Shown piece after piece: positions 63,153 to 64,000 of a stretch of 64,000 nt of DNA. Position 1 is the stretch's first letter. Every line of letters starts with the position of its first letter. Where the stretch lies: the NCBI GenBank assembly GCA_002336805.1, contig DDEZ01000011.1:1-64000 (forward strand). Reading direction: 5' to 3'. Below the pieces are notes generated by a model, which had not been told where the DNA came from, did no database searches, and was given only the letters and a program-made list of their open reading frames with translations. A program made the position numbers and the translations under genes. The stretch is from Bacteroidetes bacterium UBA1941 (GTDB lineage Bacteria; Bacteroidota; Bacteroidia; Chitinophagales; LD1).

Positions 63153-63746
63153 ATGGGATATGAACTAACGACAAACACAATTGCTGTACCGTGTAAAAAT
63201 GGAACGAACCTTATATTGTCTTTAACTGAAGATTCAGGACGAATTGTGACCCGAAGCAAAATAGATACTGTTTTTGGAGTGCAGCATCCGGGAATAGTAC
63301 TCGGTAAGGATCAGTATGGACGCAGATGGATTGCCCACCACCATTACAAAAATCGTTATCCAACTATTGATTGCGAAGAAGTATATGCTGATGGCAATGA
63401 AGTAACCTATTCTTCCAAAGCTACATCTTTCAGCCAGTATGAAATTTTGAAGCGTGCTTTACATTATTGGTGGAACGGAACCTCATACGCTTTATTCTCT
63501 CAAAACTGTCAGCATTTCGTAAACATAATAGCTATAGGAGAGCACAAAAGTGATGCAATTGAAGAAGCTACAGATGCTATGTTGCTTGTATCAGGGTTAA
63601 GCACGTTGGTTGGTTTATTTACAGGAAATAAAGGGCTTGTACAATTTGGGCTAGGAGTAGGTGCAATGGGTGGTGCTACCAAATATGTGAATAGGCAATC
63701 CTCTAATAACGCATTACCCCCTTATTCAGGACAATTGCAGTTTTAA
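63153..63746 (+). CDS. LRAT/NlpC-P60-like protein
   Basis: 197-aa. His in HPGIVLGKD, further His in IAHHHY, and Cys in FSQNCQHFVN match the permuted papain-like LRAT pattern (His...Cys in NCxHF). The C-terminal part is hydrophobic (MLLVSGLSTLVGLFTG, FGLGVGAMGGATKY), possibly membrane associated. A lipid acyl-transfer or peptidase activity is possible; a toxin or anti-phage effector role is speculation. Confidence 0.65.
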   Translation: MGYELTTNTIAVPCKNGTNLILSLTEDSGRIVTRSKIDTVFGVQHPGIVLGKDQYGRRWIAHHHYKNRYPTIDCEEVYADGNEVTYSSKATSFSQYEILKRALHYWWNGTSYALFSQNCQHFVNIIAIGEHKSDAIEEATDAMLLVSGLSTLVGLFTGNKGLVQFGLGVGAMGGATKYVNRQSSNNALPPYSGQLQF

Positions 63747-63799
63747 GTCGAAAGCTCGTAGAGCTATCTTAAAAATCTAGTTGATAATACAGATTAGTG

Positions 63800-64000
63800 T
63801 TATCTGCTTTTGTATTCCGTATAATCTTGCAAAACTCGAAGCAAAACATTTAGGCATAAGCTTATGTAGACATTAAGAATCTCATCAGTAGGTGTAATGT
63901 TCGCATGTAGAATTTTGTTGCGGTCTATACTATGTAAATACTGCAAAGTATCTTCTTTTAAGACACTACTGCTTTTCGTAAGCTTTTTCAATCTATCAAT
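63800..64000 (-). CDS. Partial hypothetical protein (start outside window)
   Basis: Open minus-strand frame of 66 codons that runs past the window edge, so only the C-terminal end is seen (...SLCLNVLLRVLQDYTEYKSR). No motif recognised. It may be a helical regulatory protein. Confidence 0.35.
   Translation of the reverse strand: MDRLKKLTKSSSVLKEDTLQYLHSIDRNKILHANITPTDEILNVYISLCLNVLLRVLQDYTEYKSR

Overview
The window comes from a Bacteroidota genome, most likely Chitinophagales-like. The evidence is the many secreted proteins with type IX secretion (T9SS) C-terminal sorting tails, a Bacteroidetes-type tyrosine recombinase, CzcA-TolC fusion pumps, HYC_CC_PP, DUF3347 and DUF6660-type proteins, and AT-rich intergenic DNA with weak ribosome binding sites. 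No species can be named from the sequence alone.

Layout: (1) About 1-2.82 kb looks like resident chromosome: a collagen-like Gly-X-Y repeat protein and a small T9SS-sorted protein (both minus strand), then the terminator and 3' part of a tRNA-Pro(UGG) gene. (2) At 2.82-2.87 kb the tRNA sequence stops abruptly in the anticodon stem and is followed by a tyrosine integrase. This is the expected structure of one end of an integrative element inserted in the 3' part of tRNA-Pro. The other end was not found, so the element probably runs beyond 64 kb. (3) 4.2-7.8 kb carries an AAA ATPase plus subtilisin-like protease pair that matches the IetAS defence system. (4) 8.1-12.1 kb carries a stand-alone receiver-like protein and a LytS-type histidine kinase/LytTR-like response regulator pair. 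(5) 12.1-17.9 kb is the mobilisation module: HTH protein, membrane and exported accessory proteins, a VirD4-like coupling protein, a MobC-like protein and a relaxase. No mating-pore genes were seen, so within the window it looks mobilisable rather than self-transmissible. (6) 18.0-21.9 kb holds two overlapping genes of unknown function (962 and 341 aa).

(7) 22.2-61.1 kb is a 39-kb cargo region with every gene on the plus strand, dominated by metal handling, especially copper. It includes DsrE-like and methyltransferase genes; a CzcA-TolC fusion with its adaptor; a CDF exporter; an atypical Nramp; a four-helix copper protein; a Zn/Cd/Pb P1B-2 ATPase; an MFS transporter; an M4 metalloprotease; a T9SS-sorted thioredoxin/multicopper oxidase operon; an HMA-AraC copper regulator; an HMA-MauE-like protein; a CopB-type (CPH) ATPase; DUF3347 proteins; a multicopper oxidase fused to a CopB-like barrel; several T9SS-sorted proteins; and a DUF305 cassette that looks foreign. 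The region is bracketed by two related structured repeats (22,051-22,146 and 61,104-61,196) whose hairpin stems differ by compensating changes. These are candidate transfer origins or recombination sites.

(8) 61.2-64 kb carries a T9SS protein and a lipoprotein (minus strand), an XRE regulator, an LRAT/NlpC-P60-like protein and a truncated unknown gene.

Together the genes suggest a mobilisable defence and metal-resistance island. Metals would be pumped from the cytoplasm (P-type ATPases, CDF) and periplasm (RND pump), and Cu(I) oxidised or sequestered in the periplasm and outside the cell. The strongest candidates for something undescribed are the 962/341-aa pair, the paired covarying hairpin repeats, and the leader-ORF/alternative-hairpin region before the mobilisation operon.
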